Source: Stutzerimonas stutzeri (lineage in GTDB: Bacteria; Pseudomonadota; Gammaproteobacteria; Pseudomonadales; Pseudomonadaceae). Taken from it: a stretch of DNA of 64,000 nucleotides. Location of the stretch: NCBI RefSeq assembly GCF_000952685.1, contig NZ_JYHV01000029.1, positions 124,001 to 188,000 of the forward strand. Reading direction: 5' to 3'. Positions 8,864-17,691 of the stretch are shown here, piece after piece (position 1 is the first letter of the stretch; each line of letters starts with the position of its first letter). Under the pieces are notes generated by a model. That model did not search any database, was not told where the DNA came from, and saw only the letters and a program-made list of their open reading frames with translations. Position numbers and translations under genes: made by a program.

Positions 8864-9270
8864 TGCGCTGAATCTGCGCGGGGCGGTTCCATCCCGATGC
8901 TTGTTTAAGGAGTCGCATGGCCTGTCCTCTCGATTGTTTTTATGGCGAGTCTGCGTCTTTTTGAAGCTGGCACGACTGAAACCATGCGTCAATTCGAAAT
9001 CAAGTTCCATCAGGCAGAATTATGATGCCCCACAAACATAACGGTCTAAGATCAGTATCGAAGTGCCATATGCCCGGCGAGCCAGGCGCTTGGACACATC
9101 ATGAAAAATTAGAAGGGCGACGATAGCCTTCTGCTAGTGGTTGAAAAAGCTCCCCGCTATGTTAGCTTTCGGATAACTTTGTAAAAATCAGTTTTGCTGT
9201 GCGAAACGCAAAGCGAAGCAAGTGCTAGAAAATGGCCGTCAGCCAGACAATTACAAGAAGAGGACGCGAT
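8864..9270. promoter_or_regulatory. divergent promoter region between the acyl-CoA operon and the TRAP operon
   Basis: About 400 bases separate the two divergent operons (up to 147 of them if the thioesterase starts at 9010). The right half is AT-richer than its surroundings. An inverted pair AGAAGG (9111-9116) / CCTTCT (9127-9132) could be an operator half-site pair, but I cannot assign a regulator, and no regulator gene lies beside the operon. Confidence 0.4.
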
Positions 9271-10305
9271 ATGAAATCCATGTTCAAGAAGCTGCTCGTT
9301 CCAGCCAGCCTGGTCGCCTTGGCGGTCTCGGCAGTGCTTCCGCAGATGGCGGCCGCCGCCGATGTCACGAAATGGCGTGTTCAATCGCACTGGCCGAGCG
9401 CCAGTAGCTCCTACAAAGACAGTCTTGTGCGCCTGAAAAACCAGATCGAACAGCGCACCGAAGGCCGGCTCGAACTGCAACTGTTCGAATCCGGCGCCCT
9501 GTTCAAACCGCAGGAGACGTTCAACGCGGTCAGCCGCGGCATCATCCAGATGGGCACCATCTCCCCCGGCTACGCACAGGACAAGATGACCCTCGCCGGC
9601 ATCGCCTCCGGTCTGCCCTTCGCCTTCGATAACGTCTGGGAGGCGTCCTACTTCCACAAGCACATGGGCTTCGAGGACATGCTCCGCGAGGAAGCGGCCC
9701 AGCACGGCGTCTACTGGTCGACGGACAAGGTCTATCCCACTGAGATGGTGGTGAAAAAGCCGATCAACAGCTGGGAGGATTTCACCAAGCTGAAGATCCG
9801 CTCGTCGGGCGCCCTGCAGAAATTCCTCGATGAGGCCGGCGCTTCGACCACCTACCTGCCAGGTGGCGAACTCTATCCGGCGCTCGATACCGGCGTGGTA
9901 GACGGTGCTCACTGGGGTGCGGTGCAGGGCGCGGCGAGCATGAGCTTCTATGAGGTGGCCAAGTACCACGTCAGGCCCGCGCTCAACATCGCCGGCACCG
10001 ATGTGATCATCATCAGTCAGAAGGCGCTGGAGAAACTCTCCGAGCGCGACCAGGAAATCGTCAAGCAGATCCTCGACGAGCAGTTCTGGTACCGCACCAA
10101 CGAGTACCTGTATCAGGAGCAGGTCACGCTGCGAAAGGTCATGGCCGAGCAAGGCGTTCAGGTCAACACGCTGCCGGATGATGTGCAAAAACGCCTGCGT
10201 GAAGTGGCACAGAAGACCTGGGAAGAAGAAGGCCAGCGCAGCGACAAGGCGGCCGAAGCACTGAAGAAGCTCAAGTCCTTCCTCGGCGAACTCGGTTACC
10301 TCTGA
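9271..10305 (+). CDS. dctP: TRAP transporter substrate-binding protein DctP
   Basis: A 344-residue periplasmic solute-binding protein of a tripartite ATP-independent periplasmic (TRAP) transporter. A Sec signal peptide spans about residues 1-30 (KKLL, hydrophobic core, cleavage near AAA-AD). The mature part has the family features LFESGALFKPQETFNAVSRG, MGTISPGY, and LKIRSSGALQKFLDEAG followed by YPALDTGVVDGAHWG. The start at 9271 has AAGAGG seven bases upstream; an earlier in-frame ATG (9232) is not preceded by a site. Two membrane genes follow. TRAP binding proteins mostly bind carboxylates through a conserved Arg (likely in KIRSS), which suits import of the organic acid degraded by the divergent operon. 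Confidence 0.9.
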   Translation: MKSMFKKLLVPASLVALAVSAVLPQMAAAADVTKWRVQSHWPSASSSYKDSLVRLKNQIEQRTEGRLELQLFESGALFKPQETFNAVSRGIIQMGTISPGYAQDKMTLAGIASGLPFAFDNVWEASYFHKHMGFEDMLREEAAQHGVYWSTDKVYPTEMVVKKPINSWEDFTKLKIRSSGALQKFLDEAGASTTYLPGGELYPALDTGVVDGAHWGAVQGAASMSFYEVAKYHVRPALNIAGTDVIIISQKALEKLSERDQEIVKQILDEQFWYRTNEYLYQEQVTLRKVMAEQGVQVNTLPDDVQKRLREVAQKTWEEEGQRSDKAAEALKKLKSFLGELGYL

Positions 10306-10388
10306 CACCCCTCGCCTGTTCGGCTCGTCCGGCGCGATAGCTCGCGCCGGGCAGCTGATCCGCTCAACCCTTGCTCGTAGGGCTCGTC

Positions 10389-10928
10389 ATGCGCGCGATT
10401 CATGCCTACATCAATGGCATCACCCGGCTCAACGAATTCATCGGTCGCTGGGTGGCCTATCTGATCTTTCTGATCTTCGTGCTGTTGCTGCTCGAAGTGT
10501 TCATGCGCTACCTGTTTTCGAGCCCGACCTCTTGGACCAACGAGCTCGGCCAGATGCTGTTCGGTGCCTACGTGGTGCTATCCGGCGGTTACGTCATGGC
10601 GCACCGCGACCACGTCAACGTCGACCTGCTCTATTCAACCTTCAGCCCGCGTGTTCGCGCCTGGGTCGATATTTTCACCTCGAGCATGTTTTTCCTGTTC
10701 ATGGCCGCACTGCTGTACTTCGGCAGTTCCATGGCCTGGGAATCGGTACAGGGCATGGAAACCTCCTATTCGGCGTGGAACCCACCGGTGTGGCCGATCA
10801 AGATCATGATTCCGCTCGGTACCCTGCTGCTGTTATTGCAAGGCATCGCCAAACTGCTGCAGGACATCCTGATCGCGCTGGGCCGCGAGCCCACTAACGG
10901 CGCCAAGCACGCGGAGGATGCCCAATGA
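10389..10928 (+). CDS. dctQ: TRAP transporter small permease DctQ
   Basis: A 179-residue inner-membrane protein with four predicted hydrophobic segments (about residues 20-42, 55-75, 95-115 and 135-160) and the family pattern FMRYLFSSPTSWTNELGQ in the second. It pairs the binding protein with the large permease. I chose the ATG at 10389 (MRAIHAYIN); a TTG six codons upstream is possible. The gene ends in an ATGA overlap with dctM, so the two membrane subunits are translationally coupled. Its 5' end lies 83 bases after dctP, in a GC-rich gap without a clear terminator. Confidence 0.87.
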   Translation: MRAIHAYINGITRLNEFIGRWVAYLIFLIFVLLLLEVFMRYLFSSPTSWTNELGQMLFGAYVVLSGGYVMAHRDHVNVDLLYSTFSPRVRAWVDIFTSSMFFLFMAALLYFGSSMAWESVQGMETSYSAWNPPVWPIKIMIPLGTLLLLLQGIAKLLQDILIALGREPTNGAKHAEDAQ

Positions 10929-12235
10929 GCATCGAAATCACCACGCTGCTGTTCTTTTTGACGCTGGTGTTTTTCCTGGTGCTGGGGCTGCCGCTGGCCT
11001 TCGTGCTGGGCGGAGTCTCGGTACTGTTCCTGTATTTCACATGGGGCGTCGATGCCTTCTACATGGTGGCCTCGCAGATGTGGGGCACCATGGAAAGCTT
11101 CACCCTGGTGGCTATTCCCTTGTTCGTCTTCATGGCGATGTTGCTGGAGCGCACCGGGGTCGCGCGCGATCTCTATCGGATGATGCACCTGTGGTGCGGC
11201 GGCATGCGCGGCGGGCTGGCGATCGGCACCTTAGGCATCTGCGCGGTGTTCGGCGCCATGGTTGGCATCAGCGGCGCGGCGGTAGTGGCGATGGGCACCA
11301 TTGCCCTACCGGCCATGCTCGAACGCGGCTACGACAAACGCATGGTGCTCGGTTGCATCAACACCGGCGGCGGCTGGGGCATCCTGATACCGCCGAGCAT
11401 CATGATGATTCTCTACGCCATGATCAGCGGCCAGTCGGTCGGCAAGATGTTCGCCGCCGGAGTGCTGCCGGGCCTGTTGCTGGTGGCGCTGACGGTCACC
11501 TACGTGCTGGTGCGCTCTTTCCTGCAACCTCATCTCGCACCGGCACTGCCGAGGGAAGAGCGAGGCAGCTGGGGCGAGAAACTACGGGCGATACGCGCGG
11601 TGCTGCTGCCCATTGGTATCGTGGTAATGGTACTCGGCTCGATCATCGGCGGGCTGACCACACCCACCGAAGCCGCCGCCATGGGCGTGTTCGGCGCGCT
11701 GATTTCAGCCGCTGTCTACCGCAAGCTGAACTGGCCTGTGCTGCAGGAAGCGGCTATCCGTACCTTCAAACTGACCGGTATGATCGCCTGGATCCTGTTC
11801 GCAGCCCACGCGTTCAGCTCGGCCTACCAAGGTATGGGGGCGCAGTCGCTGATCGAAGGACTGATGATGGATCTGCCTGGGGGCCGCTGGGCCATCATCA
11901 TTTTCATGATGGCGATCGTCTTTGTCATGGGCATGCTGCTCGACCCTGTCGGCATCATGCTGATCACGCTGCCGGTATTCCTGCCGATCGTCGCTTCACT
12001 CGGCTTCGATCCGATCTGGTTCGGCGTGCTTTTCGTGATCAACATGGAAATCGGCTACATGACGCCACCGTTCGGGTTCAACCTGTTCTACCTCAAAGGC
12101 ATTGTGCCGCCCGGCATCACCATGAAAGACATCTACTGGTCGGTCATACCCTTCGTGATCGTCAACATCATTGGCATGGGCATCATCATGCTATTCCCAG
12201 AGATCGCAACCTACCTGCCGAATACGTTGTTCTGA
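10925..12235 (+). CDS. dctM: TRAP transporter large permease DctM
   Basis: A 436-residue polytopic membrane protein with about 12 hydrophobic segments, the Na+-coupled transport subunit of the TRAP system. Recognisable stretches are GLPLAFVLGGVS, AIPLFVFMAMLLERTGVA, GAMVGISGAAVVAMGTIALP, GWGILIPPSIMMILYAM and PVGIMLITLPVFLPI. Length and topology are normal for DctM. It starts inside the end of dctQ (ATGA) and is closed by a strong hairpin terminator at 12254-12284 shared with the convergent gene. Confidence 0.92.
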   Translation: MSIEITTLLFFLTLVFFLVLGLPLAFVLGGVSVLFLYFTWGVDAFYMVASQMWGTMESFTLVAIPLFVFMAMLLERTGVARDLYRMMHLWCGGMRGGLAIGTLGICAVFGAMVGISGAAVVAMGTIALPAMLERGYDKRMVLGCINTGGGWGILIPPSIMMILYAMISGQSVGKMFAAGVLPGLLLVALTVTYVLVRSFLQPHLAPALPREERGSWGEKLRAIRAVLLPIGIVVMVLGSIIGGLTTPTEAAAMGVFGALISAAVYRKLNWPVLQEAAIRTFKLTGMIAWILFAAHAFSSAYQGMGAQSLIEGLMMDLPGGRWAIIIFMMAIVFVMGMLLDPVGIMLITLPVFLPIVASLGFDPIWFGVLFVINMEIGYMTPPFGFNLFYLKGIVPPGITMKDIYWSVIPFVIVNIIGMGIIMLFPEIATYLPNTLF

Positions 12236-12253
12236 CGACGGGCCGCTTAAACG

Positions 12254-12284
12254 AAAAAGCCGGAGCGAAAGCTCCGGCTTTTTT
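12254..12284. terminator. bidirectional intrinsic terminator
   Basis: The hairpin AGCCGGAGC-GAAA-GCTCCGGCT is flanked by AAAA on the left and TTTTTT on the right. It can therefore terminate both dctM (plus) and the convergent QEGLA gene (minus), whose stop codon is only 12 bases away. Confidence 0.93.
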
Positions 12285-12295
12285 GTGCGCTCCGA

Positions 12296-13591
12296 TCAGA
12301 TGATGTTGGCGTAGTCGGCTTCGATGCGATCCAGGCTCAGATGATTGAGGAAGTTGGAAAAGCACATCCAGGCCGACAGCGCGTTCAAATCCTGGAATTG
12401 CTGCGGCAGGTACTTGGGCGGCACCACCATTCCCTCCTCGACCAGCTGGCGCAGGGTACGCATGTCTTCCAGCGTGGTCTTGCCGCAGAATAACAGCGGG
12501 ATATGTTCCAGCTTGCCCTTGCGCACCGCCAGCTGAATATAGTTGTAGATCATGATGAAACCCTTCAGATAGGACAGGTCCTTGGTGAAGGGCAGACCAT
12601 TCGGGAGCGAGCCGCGGAAAACCCGGCTGGCATTGCTGTAGCACTCGTCCTCCGTATAGCCCTGGTCACGGAAAAAGCCGAACACATCGAGAAAGTCCGC
12701 GCCCTCCTCGGCCATGTGGATCGCACGGGTACGGTTGGTCAGCTTGCGCAGGCGGGTCGGGTAGGAGGCAAAAGCGATTACCTCCATCAGAATCGCCAAG
12801 CCTTCCTGGGTCACTGTCGAGGACGGCGGGCCCTTCGCGAGGAAGGTGCAGATCGGCTGGTTCTGGCCGTTGAGCGTGGTGCCGACGTGCACCAGCCCCT
12901 CATGGACTTCCAGCGCACGCACATCGCGGGCATTGAACATCGCGTCGCTGCGGATCTTGATGTAGTCGGCCCCCGCCGCGGCGTCGGCGAGAATGCCGTC
13001 GGATTCAAATACGCGAATCACGCCTTCACCCTCACCGAACACCAGATCCAGCCGCTGCTGCAACATGTCCACGGCTTGCGGCGCACTGAGTGTCTTGGCT
13101 TCGTCTTTGAGATCGCCCCGGTCGGCGATGTTGTTCAGGTAGTCGGAAAGCATCAGACCGAGGTCCGCCAGCGTCGGATCGCCCGCGTGAAAGGCGTCCG
13201 AAGCGGCGCCGTAAAGCTCTTGGGAAATCAGACCGAAATCGGCGGTGCCACGCGCTTCGAGCATGCGGATCACCATGCGGTACTCCTTGCACATGCGCCG
13301 CATGATCTGCCCGACCGGATTGAACTGTCCTAGCTGGCGCGTGATGTCACGCTCGATATTCTGAAATTCTTCCTTCTTCGCACTGGAATCGAAGCCCAGC
13401 GGCCGTCCCTCGTAATACCCACGATCAACCTGTGGCAGCTCGCGAGCACCCGCGGCGAAGAAGCCCTGGCGAATGCTGTCGTCCCACTTCACCGCATCAA
13501 GCACCCGCATAGGGGTTTGCGCCTCGACGATACGATCGGACAGGCCGCGCACCGTGCTTTGGTACTCATCGAGATTGTTACGGGTATTCAT
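12296..13591 (-). CDS. flavohemoglobin expression-modulating QEGLA motif protein (DUF1704/MATCAP family)
   Basis: A 431-residue soluble protein of the DUF1704 family, now linked to the MATCAP tyrosine-carboxypeptidase metalloproteases. The candidate zinc site VHEGLVHVGTT (His-Glu-x3-His type) lies near residue 230 and is followed by VTQEGLA, the motif that names the family, with the Glu as a likely further ligand. Bacterial members were named for an effect on flavohemoglobin expression; their biochemical substrate is not established. The gene stands alone on the minus strand, bounded by a terminator at its 3' end and a 370-base non-coding gap upstream. Confidence 0.85.
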   Translation of the reverse strand: MNTRNNLDEYQSTVRGLSDRIVEAQTPMRVLDAVKWDDSIRQGFFAAGARELPQVDRGYYEGRPLGFDSSAKKEEFQNIERDITRQLGQFNPVGQIMRRMCKEYRMVIRMLEARGTADFGLISQELYGAASDAFHAGDPTLADLGLMLSDYLNNIADRGDLKDEAKTLSAPQAVDMLQQRLDLVFGEGEGVIRVFESDGILADAAAGADYIKIRSDAMFNARDVRALEVHEGLVHVGTTLNGQNQPICTFLAKGPPSSTVTQEGLAILMEVIAFASYPTRLRKLTNRTRAIHMAEEGADFLDVFGFFRDQGYTEDECYSNASRVFRGSLPNGLPFTKDLSYLKGFIMIYNYIQLAVRKGKLEHIPLLFCGKTTLEDMRTLRQLVEEGMVVPPKYLPQQFQDLNALSAWMCFSNFLNHLSLDRIEADYANII

Positions 13592-13963
13592 CCGTACCTC
13601 GTCAGTGATGATCCGTAGCGTTCAAGTTATACATCAGTGGGCCCTCGCCTTCCGTGTTCGGTTCACGAACGCCGCGTGCCATATATGAAGCTTTCGGCAG
13701 GCGACGACCGATCTGAAGCCATCGAGCCTAGCGCTCGATCGTGGTGCCATGGCTCAGCTGTGCATCTTCGGTGCTGACGCAACCACCACGATGGGCGAAC
13801 GCGGCCGGCTGCGGCGTGGCGCCTGTCCGTGGCGGTTCCACCTGCGGATGGCCCGTCCGTCGCTTGCGTGCACCGACGCAGGCCAGCAGAACGATGTCGG
13901 GCGCAGCCAGTCGCCGAGGACGATTGGCTCCGTCCACGGCGGATTTTGCGCGTCCTGGTCTGA
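13592..13963. other. intergenic region between the QEGLA gene and lysS
   Basis: About 370 bases without a supportable gene. A 69-codon minus-strand frame (13728-13937) and a plus-strand frame running into the antisense of lysS are open, but neither has a ribosome site, homology I recognise or credible composition. The segment should contain the promoter of the QEGLA gene and the end of the lysS transcript; I see no clear hairpin-plus-T terminator. Confidence 0.4.
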
Positions 13964-15466
13964 TCAGACTTCTGGACGCATATGCGGGAACAGAATCACG
14001 TCGCGGATCGACGGCGAGTTGGTCAGCAACATCACCAGACGATCGATACCGATGCCCTCACCTGCGGTCGGCGGCATGCCGTATTCCAGCGCGCGGACGA
14101 AGTCGGCGTCGAAGTGCATGGCCTCATCGTCACCCGCGTCCTTGTCACGGACCTGCGCGTGGAAGCGCTCGGCCTGGTCTTCGGCGTCGTTCAACTCGGA
14201 ATAGGCGTTGGCGATCTCGCGGCCGCCAATGAACAGCTCGAAGCGGTCGGTCACACTCGGGTCGTCGTTGCTACGACGCGCCAGCGGCGACACTTCGAAC
14301 GGGTAACGGGTGATGAACGTCGGCTGCTCGAGCTTGTGCTCGACCAGCTCTTCAAAAATCATCACCTGCAACTTGCCCAGCCCCTCGAAGCCGAGCACCT
14401 TGGCGCCGGCTTTCTTGGCGATGGCGCGCGCGGTGTCGATGTCCTGCAGATCGGCGGCGCTGATGTCCGGGTTGAATTTGAGGATCGAATCGAACACCGA
14501 CAGCCGCGCAAAGGGCTCGCCGAAATGAAACACCTTGTCGCCGTAGGGCACGTCGGTGCTGCCGAGGACCAGCTGCGCCAACTCGCGGAACAGTTCTTCG
14601 GTGAGGTCCATGTTGTCTTCGTAATCGGCGTAGGCCTGATAGAACTCGAGCATGGTGAACTCGGGGTTGTGCCGAGTCGAAACACCTTCGTTGCGGAAGT
14701 TGCGGTTAATCTCGAAGACCCGCTCGAAGCCGCCGACCACCAGGCGCTTGAGATAGAGCTCCGGCGCGATACGCAGGAACATCGGCAGGTCCAGCGCGTT
14801 GTGGTGGGTCTCGAACGGCTTGGCCGCGGCACCGCCAGGGATGGTCTGCAGCATCGGTGTCTCGACTTCGAGGAAGTCGCGTTCGTTGAGGAACTTGCGG
14901 ATGTGGCCGATCACCTGCGAACGCACACGGAAGGTGTGGCGGGTTTCTTCGTTGACGATCAGGTCGACGTAACGCTGGCGGTAGCGCTGCTCGGTGTCGG
15001 TCAGGCCGTGGTGCTTGTCCGGCAGCGGACGCAGCGACTTGGTCAGCAAGCGTACGTCGGTCATCTCGACGTAGAGGTCGCCCTTGCCGGACCGCGCCAG
15101 CGTGCCTTCCGTCGCGATGATGTCGCCCAGATCCCAGTGCTTGATGGCTTCCAGGGTCTCAGCCGGCAGCGTCTTGCGGTTGACGTAGACCTGAATGCGC
15201 CCGGTCATGTCCTGCAGCACCATGAAGGCGCCGCGGTTGAGCATGATGCGCCCGGCAACCTTCACCGGGATCGCCGCTTCTGCCAGCTCTTCCTTGGTCT
15301 TGTCGGCGTATTTCAGCTGCAGGTCGTTGCAGTAGCTGTCGCGACGGAAGTCATTGGGGAAAACATTGCCCTTGGCGCGCTCGGCGGCCAGCTTTTCCTT
15401 GCGCTGAAGGATCAGGCTATTTTCTTCCTCTTGGATGGCGTGCTGGTTCAGCGGTTGTTCGCTCAT
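13964..15466 (-). CDS. lysS: lysine--tRNA ligase, class II
   Basis: Class II lysyl-tRNA synthetase of 500 residues, which charges tRNA-Lys in the cytosol. An OB-fold anticodon-binding domain (about residues 60-170, with [19 protein letters not shown]) precedes the catalytic core. Class II motif 2 is seen in [20 protein letters not shown] and motif 3 in [11 protein letters not shown] near the C-terminus. The start at 15466 (MSEQPLNQH) is the family start; the frame is open further upstream but those residues are unrelated. It lies 181 bases downstream of prfB, the usual prfB-lysS arrangement of gammaproteobacteria. Confidence 0.96.
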   Translation of the reverse strand: MSEQPLNQHAIQEEENSLILQRKEKLAAERAKGNVFPNDFRRDSYCNDLQLKYADKTKEELAEAAIPVKVAGRIMLNRGAFMVLQDMTGRIQVYVNRKTLPAETLEAIKHWDLGDIIATEGTLARSGKGDLYVEMTDVRLLTKSLRPLPDKHHGLTDTEQRYRQRYVDLIVNEETRHTFRVRSQVIGHIRKFLNERDFLEVETPMLQTIPGGAAAKPFETHHNALDLPMFLRIAPELYLKRLVVGGFERVFEINRNFRNEGVSTRHNPEFTMLEFYQAYADYEDNMDLTEELFRELAQLVLGSTDVPYGDKVFHFGEPFARLSVFDSILKFNPDISAADLQDIDTARAIAKKAGAKVLGFEGLGKLQVMIFEELVEHKLEQPTFITRYPFEVSPLARRSNDDPSVTDRFELFIGGREIANAYSELNDAEDQAERFHAQVRDKDAGDDEAMHFDADFVRALEYGMPPTAGEGIGIDRLVMLLTNSPSIRDVILFPHMRPEV

Positions 15467-15647
15467 GGTTTCAAAATGCCTGGATCGATTGGATGAATCC
15501 TGGGACGACCGTGCCGGAAAGTGCTCCGCAGCAGGTACTGCCCCGTTTTGGTCGGCTGAAGCCCACCCTACTTGTATGCAAAGCTGATGCAGAGAGGGCC
15601 AGGCGACGTTCCGCTTCAGCCCACCTCCACTCGCCAAGCACAGCGGC

Positions 15648-16743
15648 TTAGAGCCCCTGTTTCAAACTGGCTTCGAGGTACTGGTCGATGTCGCCATCCA
15701 GAACCTTCTGGCAGTCGCTACGTTCCACACCGGTACGCAAATCCTTGATGCGCGAGTCGTCGAGCACATAGGAGCGAATCTGATGACCCCAGCCGATATC
15801 GGACTTGGTGTCTTCCAGCGCCTGGGAGGCCGCGTTGCGCTTCTGCATTTCCTGCTCGTACAACCGGGCCCGCAGCATTTTCATGGCGGTGTCCTTGTTG
15901 GCGTGCTGGGAACGCTCGTTCTGGCAGGCCACCACCGTGTTGGTTGGTACGTGGGTGATACGTACCGCCGAGTCGGTGGTGTTGACGTGCTGACCACCAG
16001 CACCGGAGGACCGGTAGGTGTCGATGCGCAGATCCGCCGGATTGATGTCGATCTCGACCCTGTCGTCGATCTCGGGCGAGACGAACACTGCCGAGAATGA
16101 GGTGTGGCGGCGAGCGCCAGAGTCGAACGGGCTCTTGCGCACCAGGCGGTGCACGCCGATCTCGGTGCGCAACCAACCAAAGGCGTACTCGCCTTTGATG
16201 TGTACGGTCGCGCCCTTGATACCGGCGACTTCACCCTCGGACAGCTCGACGATCTCGGCGCTGAAACCGCGCTTGTCAGCCCAGCGAAGGTACATGCGCA
16301 GCAGGATGTTGGCCCAGTCCTGGGCTTCGGTGCCGCCGGAGCCGGCCTGGATGTCGAGGTAGGCGTTGTTGGGGTCCATCTCGCCGCTGAACATGCGGCG
16401 GAATTCCAGCCCTTCGAGGATGGCGCGCAGGCGGTCGAGTTCGGTGGCGACATCGTCCACGGCGCTCTGGTCGTCTTCTTCGACAGCCATGTCGAGCAGG
16501 TCGCGGGAATCGGCCAGGCCGCCCTCGAGGTCGTCGATGGTCTCGACGATCTGCGCCAGGGTCGCGCGCTCACGGCCCAGGTTTTGGGCGTACTCAGGTT
16601 TGTTCCAGACGTTGGGGTCTTCGAGTTCGCGGTTTACTTCGACGAGACGATCATGCTTCTGATCGTAGTCAAAGATACCCCCGAATTGACTGGGTGCGCT
16701 CGGACAGGTCCTTGATGCTGTTGAGGATCGGGTTGATTTCCAT
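15648..16743 (-). CDS. prfB: peptide chain release factor RF2, expressed by programmed +1 frameshift
   Basis: RF2, which recognises UGA and UAA stop codons. The product is about 364 residues from two frames. Frame one starts at ATG 16743 ([17 protein letters not shown]), runs 24 codons and meets an in-frame TGA at 16671-16669; a +1 shift continues into [12 protein letters not shown] to the stop at 15648. The SPF specificity tripeptide is seen in [13 protein letters not shown] and the catalytic GGQ in [17 protein letters not shown]. Read without the frameshift the gene would look like a nonsense mutant; with it, length and sequence match RF2. lysS follows. Confidence 0.97.
16668..16683 (-). 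promoter_or_regulatory. prfB autoregulatory frameshift site
   Basis: The coding strand reads CGGGGGTATCTTTGAC: a Shine-Dalgarno-like GGGGG three bases before the slippery CTT, then TGA and C. It is almost identical to the E. coli prfB site. When RF2 is scarce the ribosome pauses at TGA and slips +1 on CTT, making more RF2. Position, spacing and the resumption of frame after TGA are all seen directly. Confidence 0.96.
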
Positions 16744-16901
16744 AGGTAGGCAGCTCTCAATCGGACGGTGCGAAAAGCCGGCGATTATAGCGCAGCAGAC
16801 CGCCGCTGACAGCCCACGCGAGACCGCCGGCATCGCCGCTGTCAAGCAGCTCGACCGGGAACAACACAGCCAGGGCGATCAAGCATCACCCCTACAAGGC
16901 A

Positions 16902-17660
16902 TCAGGCGGAAACGCCGCGCACCTGGCTCTCCAGTTCGACCTTCAACTGCGCATCGAGCTTCAACTGCCGAGCCAGTTCGTCGAGGTAGGCTCGCTCCAT
17001 GAACTGCTCCTCATCCACCATCAGCACGCTGGCCAAGTACATTTCCGAAGCCATTTCCGGTGTGGTGGCGGCCGCGGCGACATCAACCGGATCCAGCGGC
17101 TTGTTCAACTCCGCCTCGAGCCAACGCTGCAATTCGGGATCATCAGTGAGCTGGGCCAGCTCGGCTTCGAACATTTTCCGCTCCTGGTCATCGACGTGGC
17201 CATCGGCTTTTGCCGCCGCGACCAGCGCCTTGAGGATCCCGCGGCTGTGCTCCTCGACCTGATCCGGCGGCAGCCGATCGACCGTCTTCGGCTCCGCCCG
17301 TGTAGCGGTTGTTCGCGCTGTGCCACCCTGCTGTGCCTGTTGTGCCTGCCAGTTACCGTAGGCCTTGTAGGCCAGCATGCCGAGGGCGGCCAGGCCGCCA
17401 TAGGTGATCGCCTTGCCACCCAAGCGGCGGCCGCCCCGGCTTCCGAGGAGCATACCCAGTGCCCCGGTCGCCAGCGCGCCTTTTCCAGCTCCGCCGACGC
17501 CACCGAGTATGCTTCCAAGCGGGCCACCGGCACCGGCCAGCATGTCGCCGAGCGCCCCCTTTCCATTGGTCGTCGGTGAACGGGAGGCCGACCCTTGCTG
17601 CTTCTGCAGCAGGTCCTGGCCGGACTTGAGTAGCTGATCGAGCAAACCACTGGTTTTCAT
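16902..17660 (-). CDS. DUF533 / TerB-like protein (YebE type)
   Basis: A 252-residue DUF533 protein. It begins with a polar stretch, then a glycine-rich hydrophobic segment (about residues 38-100, GGLAALGMLAYKAYGNW) able to insert in a membrane, a Gln/Ala linker, and a C-terminal helical TerB-like domain (about 130-250) with KALVAAAKADGHVDDQERKMF, which looks like an acidic metal-binding loop. The start at 17660 (MKTSGLLDQL) is the family start; the longer frame upstream overlaps the old yellow enzyme gene. YebE in E. coli is an envelope-stress gene of unknown activity. The molecular role here is unknown. Confidence 0.82.
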   Translation of the reverse strand: MKTSGLLDQLLKSGQDLLQKQQGSASRSPTTNGKGALGDMLAGAGGPLGSILGGVGGAGKGALATGALGMLLGSRGGRRLGGKAITYGGLAALGMLAYKAYGNWQAQQAQQGGTARTTATRAEPKTVDRLPPDQVEEHSRGILKALVAAAKADGHVDDQERKMFEAELAQLTDDPELQRWLEAELNKPLDPVDVAAAATTPEMASEMYLASVLMVDEEQFMERAYLDELARQLKLDAQLKVELESQVRGVSA

Positions 17661-17691
17661 GGAGATTACCTGAAGCGAGTTTATGGGGGAT

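Noticed and set aside
10918-12303. A 461-codon plus-strand frame longer than dctM
   Set aside because: It overlaps dctM in another frame, while dctM has the family motifs and membrane segments; this one has neither.
13982-15496. A 504-codon plus-strand open frame
   Set aside because: It lies entirely antisense to lysS, whose motifs are certain; the long frame results from GC-rich codon bias.
15648-16760. prfB starting at a 370-codon single frame, or prfB as a pseudogene
   Set aside because: The N-terminal residues of that frame do not match RF2; the programmed frameshift gives the right N-terminus and an intact gene.
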